Positions 63,471 through 64,000 of a DNA stretch of 64,000 nt are shown in pieces; within the stretch, counting starts at the first letter, position 1, and each line of letters starts with the position of its first letter. The DNA lies in the NCBI RefSeq assembly GCF_001422815.1, contig NZ_LMMP01000001.1:547323-611322 (forward strand), read 5' to 3'. Position numbers and translations under genes: made by a program. This stretch comes from Methylobacterium sp. Leaf91. GTDB lineage: Bacteria; Pseudomonadota; Alphaproteobacteria; Rhizobiales; Beijerinckiaceae. The notes below the pieces were generated by a model. It did not search any database. It saw only the letters and a list, made by a program, of their open reading frames with translations, and was not told the origin of the DNA.

Positions 63471-64000
63471 ATGAGCAAGTTCAACGAGGAGCGTGTACTG
63501 AGTGTCCATCACTGGACCGACACGCTGTTCTCTTTCCGCACCACCCGTGACCCCGCGTTCCGCTTCCGCAACGGCGAGTTCGTGATGATGGGAATCGAGG
63601 TCGAGGGCCGTCCGCTGCTGCGCGCCTACAGCGTCGTCTCGGCCAATTACGAGGAAGAGCTCGAGTTCTTCTCGATCAAGGTCGAGAACGGCCCGCTGAC
63701 CTCTCGGCTCCAGCACCTCAAGGTCGGGGACCCGATCATTGTCGGCAAGAAGCCCACCGGGACGCTGGTGCTCGACAATTTGATGCCGGGCAAGAACCTC
63801 TATCTCCTCGGCACCGGCACCGGCCTCGCGCCGTTCATGTCGATCATCAAGGACCCGGAGACCTACGAGCGCTTCGAGAAGGTCGTTCTCGTCCATGGTT
63901 GCCGACAGGTCTCGGAACTCGCTTATGGCGAGACGATCACGCAGGACCTGCCCAACCACGAGTTCCTCGGCGAGGTCATCTCCGCCGGCCTGATCTATTA
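63471..64000 (+). CDS. fpr: Ferredoxin-NADP+ reductase, 5' part (cut by window edge)
   Basis: From ATG 63471 the frame stays open to the end of the window (176 codons). The FAD domain has the RAYSVVSANY motif (R-x-Y-S) and FSIKVENGPLTSRLQHLKVGD; the NADP domain starts with YLLGTGTGLAPFMSIIKDPE and VVLVHGCRQVSELAYGE. This is the bacterial Fpr type, moving electrons between NADPH and ferredoxin or flavodoxin, often in oxidative stress. An ACGGA site lies about eight bases before the start. The last part is outside the window. Confidence 0.92.
   Translation, partial: MSKFNEERVLSVHHWTDTLFSFRTTRDPAFRFRNGEFVMMGIEVEGRPLLRAYSVVSANYEEELEFFSIKVENGPLTSRLQHLKVGDPIIVGKKPTGTLVLDNLMPGKNLYLLGTGTGLAPFMSIIKDPETYERFEKVVLVHGCRQVSELAYGETITQDLPNHEFLGEVISAGLIY

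Overview
The window is high-GC, gene-dense chromosomal DNA from an alphaproteobacterium of the order Hyphomicrobiales (Rhizobiales), most likely Methylobacterium/Methylorubrum or a close relative. That assignment rests on the secB / timA-mltA-smr / rho-mnmE / mnmG-rsmG-parA-parB / holA-lptE-leuS neighbourhood, the aroK-aroB-corC / xerD divergon, the three-domain MFS-PlsC-acyl-ACP synthetase, and the general look of the proteins. I see no rRNA, tRNA, CRISPR array, insertion sequence or prophage. Almost everything is core-genome housekeeping.

Layout. (1) 1-6.9 kb: a secreted-protein start cut by the window edge, an alpha/beta-hydrolase-fold protein with broken catalytic motifs, dapD (lysine/peptidoglycan), a YARHG-like small secreted protein, a lone cyclic-nucleotide-binding domain, an OmpR-type response regulator divergent from an L,D-transpeptidase, and an MFS transporter divergent from a MarR regulator. 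(2) 6.9-25 kb: hisS, a DUF3429 membrane protein, secB, timA-mltA-smr, rho, mnmE, then parB-parA-rsmG-mnmG and holA-lptE-leuS on the opposite strand. A perfect 16-bp parS lies inside the 5' end of rsmG, with two degenerate copies within 10 kb, so this is the chromosome-partition region. The mnmG-parB block looks inverted in place compared with the order I know from other Rhizobiales. (3) 25-35 kb: yggS, a divergent PEP carboxylase homologue, a Pro-Lys-rich secreted protein, a DUF985 cupin, a CorC-type transporter, aroB-aroK, and a 50-residue membrane protein translationally coupled to xerD. (4) 35-48 kb: a PAS-HTH regulator, an AI-2E-family transporter, moaE, a tandem gamma-carbonic-anhydrase-like protein, a DUF3108 protein, a PNPOx-fold protein, a TetR regulator with paired operator-like palindromes facing the lysophospholipid flippase/acyltransferase/acyl-ACP-synthetase fusion, then bioF and bioA. 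(5) 48-64 kb: a single-domain response regulator, a MarR protein, small membrane and secreted proteins, ileS, lspA, a BamF/DUF3035-like protein, an active plus inactive M16 peptidase pair, a HupE/UreJ protein, azoR facing an mhqO-like ring-cleaving dioxygenase, a chemoreceptor with a structured leader, and the 5' part of a ferredoxin-NADP reductase gene.

How the genes work together. Cell-envelope construction dominates: dapD, L,D-transpeptidase, mltA, lptE, secB, lspA, the BamF-like protein, the M16 pair, and the phospholipid repair fusion. Translation and tRNA modification come next (hisS, leuS, ileS, mnmE, mnmG, rsmG), then chromosome segregation and replication (parABS, holA, xerD). I found no defence system or wholly new multigene system. 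The most interesting items are local: complementary loss of zinc ligands in the two halves of the gamma-CA protein, a leader before the chemoreceptor with two mutually exclusive foldings, a probable CTG start for holA, the in-place inversion around parABS, and the two apparent pseudo- or divergent enzymes (hydrolase and PEP carboxylase).
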